Counted from the first letter of the stretch, positions 14,528-24,178 are shown. The stretch is DNA of 64,000 nucleotides from Maritimibacter sp. DP1N21-5 (GCF_019218295.1 NZ_JAHUZF010000002.1:124001-188000); one strand, 5' to 3'. Notes: generated by a model from the sequence alone, not told the origin. Numbers and translations are program-made.

Positions 14528-16153
14528 TTACGGGTTCCAGCCAAGCTCCTTGCCCTCGGGCCAGTCGAGGTCCACGACGATTTCGACCGTCCGGGTCTCG
14601 CCGGGCGCGACGGTCAGATCCCAGGCGCTGACACCGCGCCGGTCTTCCACATCGGTCTCGTCGGGCGCGGGCGTCGCTGTTACCGTGACGTCGAGTTCCT
14701 CCTTCTCCGAGAAGGTGAGCGGGAAGAGCGCGCGGACCTCCTGTGTCTCGTTCGACAGGTTTTCGACCGTGAAGGTGATCTCTTGCCGGCGGTTCGACGA
14801 GCGCGAAATGATCCCCCGGTCGCCTTCGGCGTTGCGCTTGAAGATTGTGTCGAGGCGGATGGATTCGATCGGCCCGAAGGCAAGCGTTTCTTCCGCACCG
14901 GCCGGGATCAGAGCCAGATCGGTCTGACCGACGAGATATCCGTCACGCGAGATACTTGCCGTTCCCGGCAGGATCGGCTCGCCCGTGACGTTAACTATGT
15001 CGGCCACGAGGAAGGCGGTCTCGTCATAGCGCGGCGCGGCTTCGATGGTCGTCTCGGCATCCAGGGTGAGCGTGTCGAGCGCGAGTTCGGCGGCCTCGCC
15101 CGGCACGATGGTCACGGGGTCGGGATAGACGTAGGTCACGGCCAGCCCGTCGACGACCAACCCCGCCGTCTTCATTTCGGCCGGCGCGGGCTCGGCCACC
15201 GCCATCATTTCTTCCCGCGCGAAATCCGCCGCTCCGTCGCGGGCCAGCGGCATCGGCGGGGCGGGGTCGTAGATATCTGCCAGGTCGGGCCAGACCTCGG
15301 ACGGCGCGATCCGGTCACTGGGCCGCGCGGTCGAGAAGGTCATCGCCACATCGGTCCAGGCGCGGTCGGTCTCCTGCATGACCACGATCTTGCGGTCGAG
15401 GTCTATCACGCCTGCCGCGCGGTCGAGGTTCACGTCGTAGTCCACCCGCCAGCCCGCGTTCCAGGTCTGTTCGGTCAGTTCGAGCGTGACCGGCCCGGCC
15501 TCTGCCGCCGTCACTTCGACCGTCAGCATCTCGTTCACCTGGCCGGGCGGCGCAAGGCGGTCCAACGCGGCCTGCGCGGCCTCTACGGCGGCGGTCAGCT
15601 CGTCCATCTCTTCAGTCAGGGGCCGCAGGCGCTTGCGCGCCTCCTCGAGCGCGGCCTGCGTGGTCAGCGTCTGGTTCGAGACGAGATCGGCCACGGCAAG
15701 GATCTCCTCTGCGGTTCCGGCCTCCGGCGGGGCGATCGCGGCGAGGTAGTCGAGCCGGGCCTTGAGCGCCGCGATCTCGGTCTGGGCGAGCGCGAGTTCG
15801 TCGCGTTTCGCCTCTGCCTCCTCTTCTGCGGCTTCGACGGCCTCGAGCGCGGCCCGTTGTGCGGGGGAATAAAGCGCGGTCGGGTCGGCTACGCGATCCT
15901 CCCGAAACCCGAGGGCGCCGATCACCACACCTTCCGAGGTCGCCACCCGGGGCAAGGCGCCCGAAGCCGCCGCGCCCGGATAGGGGATCATCACGTCATG
16001 CGTGCCCGCCGGCAGCTCGACCTCGGCCCGCAGGGTGAGCGTCGCCCCATCCGGATAAATCACCGCCGCCGCCACGGGGGCCTGCGCATAGAAGCTGTCC
16101 GCTAGCGCAGGCGTGGCCGCGAGCAGGGCGAGGAGGGAAACGGAAACACGCAT
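14528..16153 (-). CDS. DUF4139 / mucoidy-inhibitor MuiA-like secreted protein
   Basis: A 541-residue envelope protein. Residues 1-18 (MRVSVSLLALLAATPALA) are a Sec signal peptide. An N-terminal DUF4140-type beta region (APVAAAVIYPDGATLTLRAEVELPAGTHDVMIPYP) is followed by a long coiled coil at about 100-200 (Glu/Ala-rich), then the C-terminal DUF4139 beta-rich domain ending in VEIVVDLDWPEGKELGWNP. The family is found from bacteria to eukaryotes; the name MuiA comes from a mucoidy phenotype and the biochemical role is not known. Monocistronic on the minus strand. Confidence 0.85.
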   Translation of the reverse strand: MRVSVSLLALLAATPALADSFYAQAPVAAAVIYPDGATLTLRAEVELPAGTHDVMIPYPGAAASGALPRVATSEGVVIGALGFREDRVADPTALYSPAQRAALEAVEAAEEEAEAKRDELALAQTEIAALKARLDYLAAIAPPEAGTAEEILAVADLVSNQTLTTQAALEEARKRLRPLTEEMDELTAAVEAAQAALDRLAPPGQVNEMLTVEVTAAEAGPVTLELTEQTWNAGWRVDYDVNLDRAAGVIDLDRKIVVMQETDRAWTDVAMTFSTARPSDRIAPSEVWPDLADIYDPAPPMPLARDGAADFAREEMMAVAEPAPAEMKTAGLVVDGLAVTYVYPDPVTIVPGEAAELALDTLTLDAETTIEAAPRYDETAFLVADIVNVTGEPILPGTASISRDGYLVGQTDLALIPAGAEETLAFGPIESIRLDTIFKRNAEGDRGIISRSSNRRQEITFTVENLSNETQEVRALFPLTFSEKEELDVTVTATPAPDETDVEDRRGVSAWDLTVAPGETRTVEIVVDLDWPEGKELGWNP

Positions 16154-16275
16154 GGATACCTTCCTTTCGACAGTGTTGCCGCCGAAGCTATCCCCTGCGC
16201 CGGACCCCGCCTAGTGGCCCCGCAACCGTCGGCGCTTCTTCACCTACGCCCGGATCTGGCCGGAGCGCCCGAAAC

Positions 16276-16308
16276 GAAAAACGCCGCCGGGGTCTCCCGC
16301 GGCGGCGT
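16276..16308 (-). terminator. Rho-independent terminator after asd
   Basis: On the minus strand ACGCCGCCG and CGGCGGCGT pair around an internal loop and are followed by TTTTTCG. It lies 26 bp after the asd stop. Confidence 0.8.
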
Positions 16309-16333
16309 CCTTTGGATCGGTCCAATAGAGGGA

Positions 16334-17356
16334 TTAGCCCTTCTTGAGGACCTCGCGCCCCAGAAGCTCGGCAATCTGAACGGCGTTCAGTGCGGCCCCT
16401 TTGCGCAGGTTGTCGGACACGCACCAGAAGTTCAGGCCGTTCTCCACGGTCGGGTCCTGACGGATGCGCGAAATGAAGGTCGCGAAGTCGCCCACGCATT
16501 CCACCGGCGTGACGTAACCACCGGGTTCACGCTTGTCGACGACTAGGATGCCGGGGGCTTCGCGCAGGATGTCGCGGGCCTCGTCCTCGTCGAGGAATTC
16601 CTCCGTCTCGATGTTCACCGCTTCCGAATGGCCAACGAAGACCGGAACGCGCACGCAGGTCGCCGTCACCTTGATCGAGGGGTCGACGATCTTCTTCGTC
16701 TCGACGACCATCTTCCATTCCTCTTTGGTCGAGCCGTCTTCCATGAAGACGTCGATCTGCGGAATGACGTTGAAGGCGATCTGCTTCTGGAATTTCGCGG
16801 GGTCTTTTTCCTGACCCGGCACATACATGCCCTTGGTCTGGTCCCAGAGCTCGTCCATGCCTTCCTTGCCCGCGCCCGATACCGATTGATAGGTCGAGAC
16901 GACGACGCGCTTGATCTTGGCGCGGTCGTGGAGCGGCTTCAGGGCCACCACCATCTGCGCGGTCGAGCAGTTCGGGTTCGCGATGATGTTCTTGTTCTTG
17001 TAGTCGTGGATCGCCTGCGGGTTGCACTCCGGCACGATCAGCGGGATCTCGGGGTCGTAGCGATAGAGCGACGAGTTGTCGATCACGACACAGCCGGCCT
17101 TGGCCGCGACGGGCGCATATTTCTTCGTGGCGTCCGAGCCGATCGCGAAGAGCGCGATATCCCAGCCCGTGAAGTCGAAGGTGTCGAGGTCCTTGGTCTT
17201 CAGGGTCTTGTCGCCAAAGCTCACCTCGGTTCCCAGCGACCGGCGCGACGCGAGCGCCGCGATCTCGTCGACCGGGAACTGGCGCTCGGCCAGGATGTTG
17301 AGCATTTCGCGGCCCACGTTACCCGTGGCGCCACAGACGATGACCTTGTAGCCCAT
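16334..17356 (-). CDS. asd: Aspartate-semialdehyde dehydrogenase
   Basis: A 340-residue NADP-dependent enzyme reducing aspartyl phosphate to aspartate semialdehyde, the branch point to lysine/diaminopimelate, threonine and methionine. N-terminal Rossmann motif GATGNVGREM (residues 9-18), catalytic Cys in NPNCSTAQM (about 131-139), QSVSGAGKEGMDEL in the active-site region, and catalytic His in VGHSEAVNIE. Length matches the family. AAGGAGAG lies 6 bp before the ATG at 17356, fixing the start. It is divergent from the DEAD-box helicase gene. Confidence 0.96.
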   Translation of the reverse strand: MGYKVIVCGATGNVGREMLNILAERQFPVDEIAALASRRSLGTEVSFGDKTLKTKDLDTFDFTGWDIALFAIGSDATKKYAPVAAKAGCVVIDNSSLYRYDPEIPLIVPECNPQAIHDYKNKNIIANPNCSTAQMVVALKPLHDRAKIKRVVVSTYQSVSGAGKEGMDELWDQTKGMYVPGQEKDPAKFQKQIAFNVIPQIDVFMEDGSTKEEWKMVVETKKIVDPSIKVTATCVRVPVFVGHSEAVNIETEEFLDEDEARDILREAPGILVVDKREPGGYVTPVECVGDFATFISRIRQDPTVENGLNFWCVSDNLRKGAALNAVQIAELLGREVLKKG

Positions 17357-17713
17357 GTGGCTCTCCTTCGCGTGTGTCAAAAGTCCGGGGGGAAATACAG
17401 GAACCGCCCCCGCTTTGAAAGGGGACAATGCGCGGGGTCCCATGATGTTTCATGAAGATATCCATTGACTTTGCACATGCAGCAACCGATATGGCCCTTA
17501 TCCCGAGTGCGGCCGCGTGAGCCGCCGTCGCGTCAGAAAGACGAAAATCGATCCAGCGACAGGTCGGGCCATCACATCAGTTCCCACGTCACGCAGGGGG
17601 GCTTCGCGCCGGACGGTGATGGGCATGAGCCGCGTCACGAGGCCGCGCGTCCCATGCGAAGACGGCGCGGCGCACGCGCCGGACAGGCGACATATGCGCG
17701 CCAGAAAGACATT
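17357..17713. promoter_or_regulatory. Intergenic region between asd and DEAD-box helicase; candidate promoter and long leader
   Basis: A sigma-70-like element TTGACT (17465-17470) with a weak -10 near 17488-17493 (17-bp spacing) points towards the helicase, which would leave a 5' leader of about 210 nt. Small Arg-rich frames in this leader look like noise. A TTTCATGAAG inverted repeat sits at about 17448. Confidence 0.45.
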
Positions 17714-19042
17714 ATGACCAAATTTTCCGATCTCGGGCTCGACCCGAAACTCCTCGCCGCAATCGAAACGGCGGGCTACGACAAACCCTCGCCCATTCAA
17801 GAGCAGGCCATCCCGCTGGTGCTCTCGGGCCGCGATGTCATGGGCCTCGCCCAGACCGGCACCGGCAAGACGGCCGCCTTCGGCCTGCCGCTCATCCATA
17901 CCCTTATGAACCAGCCGGGCAAACCGATGCCCAAGACGGTGAAGGCCCTCGTGCTCGCCCCGACGCGCGAACTGGTGTCGCAGATCGCCGACAACCTGCG
18001 CATCTATGCCAAGGGCACGAAGCTTTTCGTGGGCACCGTGGTGGGCGGTCTGTCGATCAACAAGCAGGCGCAGATGCTCACGAAGGGCGTCGACATCCTC
18101 GTCGCCACGCCCGGCCGGCTCATCGACCTGATGGACCGCGGCGCGGTGCGCCTGGGCGAGACGACCTTCCTCGTCCTCGACGAGGCCGACCAGATGCTCG
18201 ACATGGGCTTCATCCATGCCCTGCGTCAGATCGCGCCGAAGCTCGGCACGCCGCGCCAGACCATGCTTTTCTCCGCCACCATGCCGAAGCTCATGGAAGA
18301 ACTGTCGCGGTCCTATCTGACCGACCCCGCGAAGGTGCAGGTGGCCGCCCCCGGCAAGGCCGCTGACAAGATCACCCAGGGCGTGCATTGGGCCCAGTCC
18401 AAGGGCGAGAAGCTCGACCTCCTGATCAGGTATCTGTCGAAAGAGCCCGACTCGCTGTCGCTCGTCTTCGGGCGCACCAAGCATGGCTCGGAAAAGCTGA
18501 AGCGGCAGTTGGAAGAGGCGGGCTTCAAGGCCGTCTCGATCCACGGCAACAAAAGCCAGGGCCAGCGCGACCGTGCGTTGCAGGCGTTCCGAGACGGCGA
18601 CGCCCGCGTGCTCGTGGCGACGGATGTGGCTGCGCGCGGGATCGACATTCCCGGCGTGTCTCATGTCTACAACTTCGACCTGCCCGAAGTGCCCGAGAAC
18701 TACGTCCACCGGATCGGCCGCACGGCGCGGGCCGGTGCCGATGGCGATGCCATCGCCTTCGTGACCGGGGACGAGATCGGGCTTCTCAAGCAGATCCAGA
18801 AGGTCATGAAGATCGACATCCCGGTTCTGGGCGGCACCCGCCCCGAAGAGGTCGAGCCCGAGAAAAAACAGCGTGGACGCGGCGGACGCCGGGGTGGCGG
18901 CGCCGGTGGCAATGGTGGCGGCAACGGCGGTCACAAGGGCGGGCAGCGCTCGTCCAAGCCGAAGTCGGCGGCCCAGGGCAAGCCCGCGAACGGTGGCGGC
19001 CAGCGCAGCCGCAGCCGCCGTCGTGGGGCCAAGGCGGCCTAG
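17714..19042 (+). CDS. DEAD-box ATP-dependent RNA helicase (RhlE-like)
   Basis: A 442-residue RNA helicase. All core motifs are visible: Q motif (GYDKPSPIQEQAI), motif I AQTGTGKTAAF, Ia APTRELVSQI, Ib ATPGRLID, II VLDEADQML, III FSATMP, IV LVFGRTK, V VATDVAARGIDIP, VI YVHRIGRTARAG. The C-terminal tail from about residue 375 is Gly/Arg/Lys-rich ([14 protein letters not shown]...), as in RhlE proteins that bind RNA non-specifically. Likely roles are ribosome assembly and RNA turnover. The chosen ATG at 17714 starts the Q-motif domain directly. Its stop overlaps that of the convergent MFS gene by 4 bp. Confidence 0.93.
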   Translation: MTKFSDLGLDPKLLAAIETAGYDKPSPIQEQAIPLVLSGRDVMGLAQTGTGKTAAFGLPLIHTLMNQPGKPMPKTVKALVLAPTRELVSQIADNLRIYAKGTKLFVGTVVGGLSINKQAQMLTKGVDILVATPGRLIDLMDRGAVRLGETTFLVLDEADQMLDMGFIHALRQIAPKLGTPRQTMLFSATMPKLMEELSRSYLTDPAKVQVAAPGKAADKITQGVHWAQSKGEKLDLLIRYLSKEPDSLSLVFGRTKHGSEKLKRQLEEAGFKAVSIHGNKSQGQRDRALQAFRDGDARVLVATDVAARGIDIPGVSHVYNFDLPEVPENYVHRIGRTARAGADGDAIAFVTGDEIGLLKQIQKVMKIDIPVLGGTRPEEVEPEKKQRGRGGRRGGGAGGNGGGNGGHKGGQRSSKPKSAAQGKPANGGGQRSRSRRRGAKAA

Positions 19043-20226
19043 GTCGTCGTATCCCGGCTGAAGAGATAGACGATGCAGCCCCCCAGCACGGCGAGGGCAT
19101 AGAGCAGCAGGATTGCTTCATAGGGCGCGACCGGTTCGGTCGCGCCCGTTTTCGTCGCGGCATAGAGCCCGCCGGTGACGAACTGGAACAGCGACACGCC
19201 CCCGATCCCCATGAGGTTGATGAGCGTCACGCCCTGGCCGGTCAGATGCGGCGGAAAGAACGCCCGCGCATGTGCCATGATGAGGGGGAAGGACGCCCCG
19301 AAGAACCCGATAGCGGTCAGGAGGATGGTGGTCGTCACCACGCCGCCCGCAGGGATCGCCCAGAGTGTGAAGAGCGCGGCGGACGAGCAGAGGTTGCCCG
19401 CGAAGATCACCCACTTGCGTGTGCGAAACAGCCGGTCCGCCGGCCCATAGGCAAAGTTGCCCGCGATCATCCCCAACGCCATGACCAGCGTCACCATGCC
19501 GATCCCCTCGGGTCCCATGCCGTAGACGTCTTCGAGAAAGGGCCCCGACCAAAGGCCCCGAAGACCCGCGGCGGGGGCGTAGTTCACGAGTTGCATCGGC
19601 AGGATGAACCAGAGAGCGGGAATCGCCAGAAGGGTCAGGACCGAACCGCGCGGCGCCGGGCCCTCGTGGACCAGGGCGGGCGGGTCGCGCACAAGCACAG
19701 CGAGGACCAGCGCGACGGTGGTGGAGATGACCGCGAGCGCCCCCATGGTTTCGCGCCAGCCGAAGGTGTCGACGCTCCAGGCCATCGGGTAGGAGGCGAT
19801 CAGGTTTCCGAAGGTGCCGACCCCCAGCACGATCCCGGCGAGCGTGCCGAAGACGCGCGGCTCGTAGATGCGGGCAAAGGTGAAATAGGCTGCCATGAGC
19901 ACGGGTGAGCAGCCGACCCCGATGAGCGCCATCGCGAGGCTCACATGCCCGGGTCCCTGCGCGAGGGCGAAGACAGCGGCCCCGCCGCCCGCGCCCAGCC
20001 CGAAGAGGATCGAGGCCGTGCGCCGCGGGCCGATGTGATCGAGCAGCCATCCCACCGGAAGCTGCATCCCGGCAAAGACGAGAAACCAGAGCCCAGATGC
20101 GGCCGACAGGTCTTCGGGTGTCGCGCCGATGTCGGACCCCAGGACGGGGGCCATGACGGCGAGGAATGCGCGATAAAACTGCGACAAGACATAGGCGACC
20201 ACCAAGGTCACGATTCCGGCCCGCAT
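19039..20226 (-). CDS. MFS transporter
   Basis: A 395-residue polytopic protein with about 12 hydrophobic spans. The conserved MFS A-like loop between TM2 and TM3 is recognisable as GWLLDHIGPRRTASI, and a related motif, YGPADRLFRTRKWV, is between TM8 and TM9. GGGAGG before the ATG at 20226 sets the start; the longer frame to 20367 is rejected. It is divergent from a MarR regulator with 127 bp between starts, so it is probably repressed by it and induced by a small aromatic or toxic ligand. Substrate unknown. Confidence 0.88.
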   Translation of the reverse strand: MRAGIVTLVVAYVLSQFYRAFLAVMAPVLGSDIGATPEDLSAASGLWFLVFAGMQLPVGWLLDHIGPRRTASILFGLGAGGGAAVFALAQGPGHVSLAMALIGVGCSPVLMAAYFTFARIYEPRVFGTLAGIVLGVGTFGNLIASYPMAWSVDTFGWRETMGALAVISTTVALVLAVLVRDPPALVHEGPAPRGSVLTLLAIPALWFILPMQLVNYAPAAGLRGLWSGPFLEDVYGMGPEGIGMVTLVMALGMIAGNFAYGPADRLFRTRKWVIFAGNLCSSAALFTLWAIPAGGVVTTTILLTAIGFFGASFPLIMAHARAFFPPHLTGQGVTLINLMGIGGVSLFQFVTGGLYAATKTGATEPVAPYEAILLLYALAVLGGCIVYLFSRDTTT

Positions 20227-20353
20227 GCGATCCTCCCCCGCCGACACGTCCGAGCGAGACAACACGCGAACGCGCGCCTTCGCAACCCCGCGCGCGCGGC
20301 TTGCATGGAGCCACGTAATCCCTTTTGATCGGAACGACCTTCTGGAGACCGAC

Positions 20354-20824
20354 GTGACCGCATTCAAACTCGATGATTTTCTGCCTTATCAACTGGCCGT
20401 CCTGGCGCGCGCCGTGAGCGCGGGTTTCTCGCGCCACTACCGGGAACGCTACGGCATCACGGTGGCCGAGTGGCGCGTCGTCGCCCATCTGAGCCAAGAG
20501 GACGCCGTTTCCGTGCGCGAGATCACGGTGCGCGTCGGGCTCGACAAACCCAAGGTCAGCCGCGCGGCCTCGCGGCTTGAGGCGGCGGGCTATGTCACCA
20601 AGGTCACCAATGAACTCGACCGGCGCCTTGTGGCCCTGAGCCTGACCGACAAGGGGCGCGACATGGTCGAAACGCTCACGCCGCTTGCCGATGCCTATGA
20701 CGCGGAACTGCGAAAGGTGCTGGGCGGCGACGACAGTCTTTTTCGCGAACGGGTGGCCAAGCTCACGGCATACGCACGAGACAGGGCGCCCGGCGGATCC
20801 GAACGGGACGTCGACACGGACTGA
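20354..20824 (+). CDS. MarR-family transcriptional regulator
   Basis: A 156-residue winged-helix regulator starting at a GTG (20354) with GGAG 7 bp upstream; no closer ATG fits. The DNA-recognition region is VSVREITVRVGLDKPKVSRAASRLEAAGYVTK, and the wing follows with NELDRRLVALSLTDKGRDM. It dimerises and binds short palindromes; the divergent MFS gene is the natural target, and the thiolase gene 110 bp downstream in the same direction could be co-regulated. Ligand unknown. Confidence 0.88.
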   Translation: MTAFKLDDFLPYQLAVLARAVSAGFSRHYRERYGITVAEWRVVAHLSQEDAVSVREITVRVGLDKPKVSRAASRLEAAGYVTKVTNELDRRLVALSLTDKGRDMVETLTPLADAYDAELRKVLGGDDSLFRERVAKLTAYARDRAPGGSERDVDTD

Positions 20825-20934
20825 GTGTTTTCTGTCCCATGATGGCCTGACGGGGCGTCACCGCGCAGAATGGGACATTCGCACTGGACATCCGCGCACG
20901 AGCCTTCAGGTTCGGCGCAACATTGGAGGATATC

Positions 20935-22110
20935 ATGGAAGACATCGTCATTCTGGGCGGCGCACGCACCGCCATCGGCACCTTCGGCGGCAGCCTCGCC
21001 GGCATCCCGCCCATCGACCTCGGCGCGACCGTGGCCAAGGCGGCACTGGAACGCTCCGGCGTCGAAGGCGGCCAGATCGGGCATGTGGTCTTCGGCCATG
21101 TGATCAACACCGAACCCCGTGACATGTATCTCAGCCGCGTTGCCGCGATGCAGGCCGGCGTGCCGGAGACCACCCCCGCGATGAATGTGAACCGCCTCTG
21201 CGGATCGGGCGCGCAGGCCATCGTCTCTGCCACCCAGTCGCTCATGCTGGGGGATGCGGATTTCGCCCTTGCCGGCGGAGCGGAGAGCATGAGCCGCTCG
21301 CCCTTCATCCTGCCCGCCGCGCGCTGGGGCCAGAAGATGGGGGATGTGAAATCGCTCGACATGATGCTGGGGGCGCTCAACTGTCCCTTCGGCACGGGGC
21401 ACATGGGCGTCACGGCTGAAAACGTCGCCCGCGAGAACGGCGTGAGCCGTGCGGATCAGGACGCCTTCGCGCTCGAGAGCCAGACGCGCGCGGCCCGTGC
21501 CATCGAAAAGGGTATCTTCAAGGACCAGATCGTGCCCGTCGAGATCCCCTCGCGTCGCGAGACGGTCCAGTTCGATACCGACGAACACCCCAAGGCGACG
21601 AGCGCCGAGGCGCTGGCCGGGTTGCGGCCGGCCTTCGAGAAGGACGGGACGGTGACAGCCGGAAACGCGTCGGGCATCAACGATGGGGCCGCGGCCATCG
21701 TGCTCGCCCGCGCCTCGGCGGCAGAGAAGGCGGGCCTCTCGCCGAAGTTCCGCGTATTGGGCTATGCCCATGCCGGCGTCCGGCCCGAGGTCATGGGCGT
21801 GGGCCCGATCCCGGCCGTGCGCGCGCTGATGGAGCGCACCGGTCTGAAGGTCGCAGATTTCGACGTGATCGAGTCGAACGAGGCCTTCGCCGCGCAGGCG
21901 CTCGCCGTTTCCAATGACCTTGGGTTCGACCCGGCCAAGGTGAACCCCAACGGCGGCGCCATCGCGCTGGGCCACCCGGTCGGTGCGACCGGGGCGATCA
22001 TCACGATCAAGACGATGTACGAACTCGAACGCACGGGGGGCAAGATCGGCCTCATCACGATGTGCATCGGCGGCGGGCAGGGGATCGCCATCGCCATCGA
22101 ACGGCTCTGA
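20935..22110 (+). CDS. Acetyl-CoA C-acyltransferase family thiolase
   Basis: A 391-residue thiolase. Catalytic Cys in NRLCGSGAQAI (about residue 88), IESNEAFAAQA, His in GGAIALGHPVGATGA (about 347) and the second Cys in MCIGGGQGIA near the C-terminus. It performs beta-ketoacyl-CoA thiolysis or acetoacetyl-CoA formation; chain-length preference cannot be read off. GGAGG lies 5 bp before the ATG at 20935; a TTG four codons earlier is rejected. No other beta-oxidation gene adjoins it. A terminator follows. Confidence 0.93.
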   Translation: MEDIVILGGARTAIGTFGGSLAGIPPIDLGATVAKAALERSGVEGGQIGHVVFGHVINTEPRDMYLSRVAAMQAGVPETTPAMNVNRLCGSGAQAIVSATQSLMLGDADFALAGGAESMSRSPFILPAARWGQKMGDVKSLDMMLGALNCPFGTGHMGVTAENVARENGVSRADQDAFALESQTRAARAIEKGIFKDQIVPVEIPSRRETVQFDTDEHPKATSAEALAGLRPAFEKDGTVTAGNASGINDGAAAIVLARASAAEKAGLSPKFRVLGYAHAGVRPEVMGVGPIPAVRALMERTGLKVADFDVIESNEAFAAQALAVSNDLGFDPAKVNPNGGAIALGHPVGATGAIITIKTMYELERTGGKIGLITMCIGGGQGIAIAIERL

Positions 22111-22130
22111 GCCGACAGACGTGACGAAAC

Positions 22131-22160
22131 GGGGCCGTCCTTGAGGCGGCCCTTTTTCTT
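22131..22160 (+). terminator. Rho-independent terminator after thiolase
   Basis: GGGGCCG and CGGCCC pair around TCCTTGAGG and run into TTTTTCTTT, 20 bp after the thiolase stop codon. Confidence 0.82.
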
Positions 22161-22225
22161 TGCGGGGTGGCGGATCCTGCGGAGGCGAGTGATGCTCTGC
22201 CAACGGCTGCGGCTGCGCAATACGC

Positions 22226-22318
22226 GATTCCAGGATTCCGGAATTCCAGAATCCTGAGATCTTTAAGGCTCTGAAATTAAGACATTTTCAGAAGTCGCCT
22301 TAACGAAGTCCTTAACGC
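22226..22318. repeat. Composite intergenic element, copy B (upstream of dnaX)
   Basis: A palindromic block at 22226-22256 with units GATTCC, GGATTCCGGAATTCC and AGAATCCTG, containing three GANTC methylation sites, then the 19-bp box TTAACGAAGTCCTTAACGC at 22300-22318, which is 17/19 identical to copy A at 6855-6873. The box lies 117 bp before the dnaX start. The 22111-22435 interval holds this element and the thiolase terminator and no gene. Confidence 0.6.
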
Positions 22319-22435
22319 CAGGAGTAGGCGCGCCCGAAGCCGCTCCTGAAAAACCGACCCGTACCGGCCCCGCCCAACCCAACTGGACCTCGCCCTCCGG
22401 ACCCCCTACATTCACCCGGACACGACGAGGGACCC

Positions 22436-24178
22436 ATGTCAGACACCACCGCCTATCAGGTGCTCGCCCGCAAATATCGCCCCGAGACCTTTGCCGACCT
22501 GATCGGGCAGGGCGCGATGGTGCGCACGCTGAAGAACGCCTTCGCGGCGGACCGGATCGCGCAGGCCTTCATCATGACGGGGATTCGCGGGATCGGGAAA
22601 ACGACGACGGCCCGGATCATCGCCAAGGGGATGAACTGCATCGGACCCGATGGGACCGGCGGGCCGACGGTTGAGCCCTGTGGCCAATGCGAGCATTGCG
22701 TGGCGATTGCCGAGGGGCGGCATGTCGATGTGATGGAGATGGACGCGGCCTCGCGCACGGGCGTGGGCGACATTCGCGAAATCATCGACTCGGTTCACTA
22801 CCGCGCCGCCTCGGCCCGCTACAAGATCTACATCATCGACGAAGTTCACATGCTGTCCACGAGCGCCTTCAACGCGCTTCTGAAGACGCTTGAGGAGCCG
22901 CCGGCCCATGTGAAGTTCATCTTCGCCACGACCGAGATCCGCAAGGTGCCGGTCACGGTCCTGTCGCGCTGCCAGCGCTTCGACCTCAGGCGGATCGAAC
23001 CCGAGGACATGATCGCCCTCCTGCGCAAGATCGCCACGAAAGAGAACGCCGAAATCGCCGACGATGCCCTCGCGCTGATCACACGCGCGGCGGAGGGGTC
23101 GGCGCGGGATGCGACCTCGCTCCTCGATCAGGCAATTTCCCACGGGGCCGGCGAAACGACGGCCGAACAGGTCCGTGCCATGCTGGGTCTTGCCGACCGG
23201 GGGCGGGTGCTCGACCTCATGGACATGATCCTCAAGGGCGACGCGGCGGGGGCACTGACCGAGTTGGGTCAGCAATATGCGGACGGAGCCGACCCGATGG
23301 CTGTCCTGCGCGACCTCGCCGAGGTCACTCATTGGGTGAGCGTCATCAAGATCACGCCCGAGGCCGCCGAAGACCCCACCGTATCGCCAGACGAACGCGC
23401 GCGGGGGCAGGGGATGGCCGAGGCGCTTCCCCAACGGGTGCTCGCCCGCATGTGGCAGATGCTCTTGAAGGCCATCGAAGAGGTCGGCGCGGCGCCCAAT
23501 GCCATGATGGCGGCCGAAATGGCGGTGATCCGGCTTACCCATGTGTCGGACCTGCCTTCGCCCGAGGAACTTGTGAAACGGTTGCAGGATGCGCCGCCCC
23601 CGCCGCCGCCTTCGGGCGGTGGTGCCCCGATGGGCAATGGCGGCGGCGCGATGGGCGGTTCGGGCGCCTATTCCGGCGCGCGCACCGGTGGTGGTTCTGG
23701 CGGCACCGTCACCGCGCTTGCCGCCCAGACCGAACATGCGCTCGCCCGGTTCCAGACCTTCGAAGCGGTCGTCGCGCTGGTGCGCTCGAACCGCGACATG
23801 GTGCTTCTGAACGACATCGAGAAATACATCCGGCTCGCCGCCTATCGGCCCGGCTTCATCGAGTTCACGCCGACGCCCGAGGCCCCCGCGGACCTCGCCG
23901 CGCGTCTGGCGAACCGCCTGCAAGGCTGGACCGGCGTGCGCTGGGGCGTCTCGGTGACCAGCACCTCCGACGCGCCGACGCTCTACGAGACCCAGAACGC
24001 CGACGAACTGGCCCGCCGGAAAGAGGCCGAGGCACATCCCCTGGTGCAGGCCGTGCTCGCTGCCTTTCCAAAGGCGCGGATTGCGGACATCCGCACGCCG
24101 GAAGCCGCCGAGGCCGAAGCCGCCGTGGAGGCGCTGGCGGAAGTCGAAGATGAATGGGATCCCTTCGAGGATCAGTGA
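22436..24178 (+). CDS. dnaX: DNA polymerase III subunit gamma/tau
   Basis: A 580-residue clamp-loader ATPase. Residues about 1-370 form the AAA+ core: Walker A GIRGIGKTT (about 48-56), a four-Cys zinc module (NCIG...EPCGQCEHC), Walker B YIIDEVHML, LLKTLEEPP and sensor/SRC motif LSRCQRFDLRR. A Pro/Gly-rich linker (PPPPPPSGGGAPMGNGGG) separates a C-terminal tau-like region ending in acidic residues. No A-rich frameshift site for a short gamma form is seen. It leads the dnaX-ybaB-recR set typical of bacteria; a duplicated GANTC/TTAACG element upstream may control it. Confidence 0.96.
   Translation: MSDTTAYQVLARKYRPETFADLIGQGAMVRTLKNAFAADRIAQAFIMTGIRGIGKTTTARIIAKGMNCIGPDGTGGPTVEPCGQCEHCVAIAEGRHVDVMEMDAASRTGVGDIREIIDSVHYRAASARYKIYIIDEVHMLSTSAFNALLKTLEEPPAHVKFIFATTEIRKVPVTVLSRCQRFDLRRIEPEDMIALLRKIATKENAEIADDALALITRAAEGSARDATSLLDQAISHGAGETTAEQVRAMLGLADRGRVLDLMDMILKGDAAGALTELGQQYADGADPMAVLRDLAEVTHWVSVIKITPEAAEDPTVSPDERARGQGMAEALPQRVLARMWQMLLKAIEEVGAAPNAMMAAEMAVIRLTHVSDLPSPEELVKRLQDAPPPPPPSGGGAPMGNGGGAMGGSGAYSGARTGGGSGGTVTALAAQTEHALARFQTFEAVVALVRSNRDMVLLNDIEKYIRLAAYRPGFIEFTPTPEAPADLAARLANRLQGWTGVRWGVSVTSTSDAPTLYETQNADELARRKEAEAHPLVQAVLAAFPKARIADIRTPEAAEAEAAVEALAEVEDEWDPFEDQ

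Noticed and set aside
17517..17717. 66-residue Arg-rich frame upstream of the helicase
   Set aside because: Composition typical of random GC-rich frames and it overlaps the helicase start; more likely leader sequence.
17498..18934. 478-residue open frame antisense to the DEAD-box helicase
   Set aside because: His/Arg/Leu-rich low-information product, lies entirely over helicase core motifs; classic high-GC shadow frame.
22439..24037. 532-residue open frame antisense to dnaX
   Set aside because: No domain and lies over a universally conserved gene; shadow frame.
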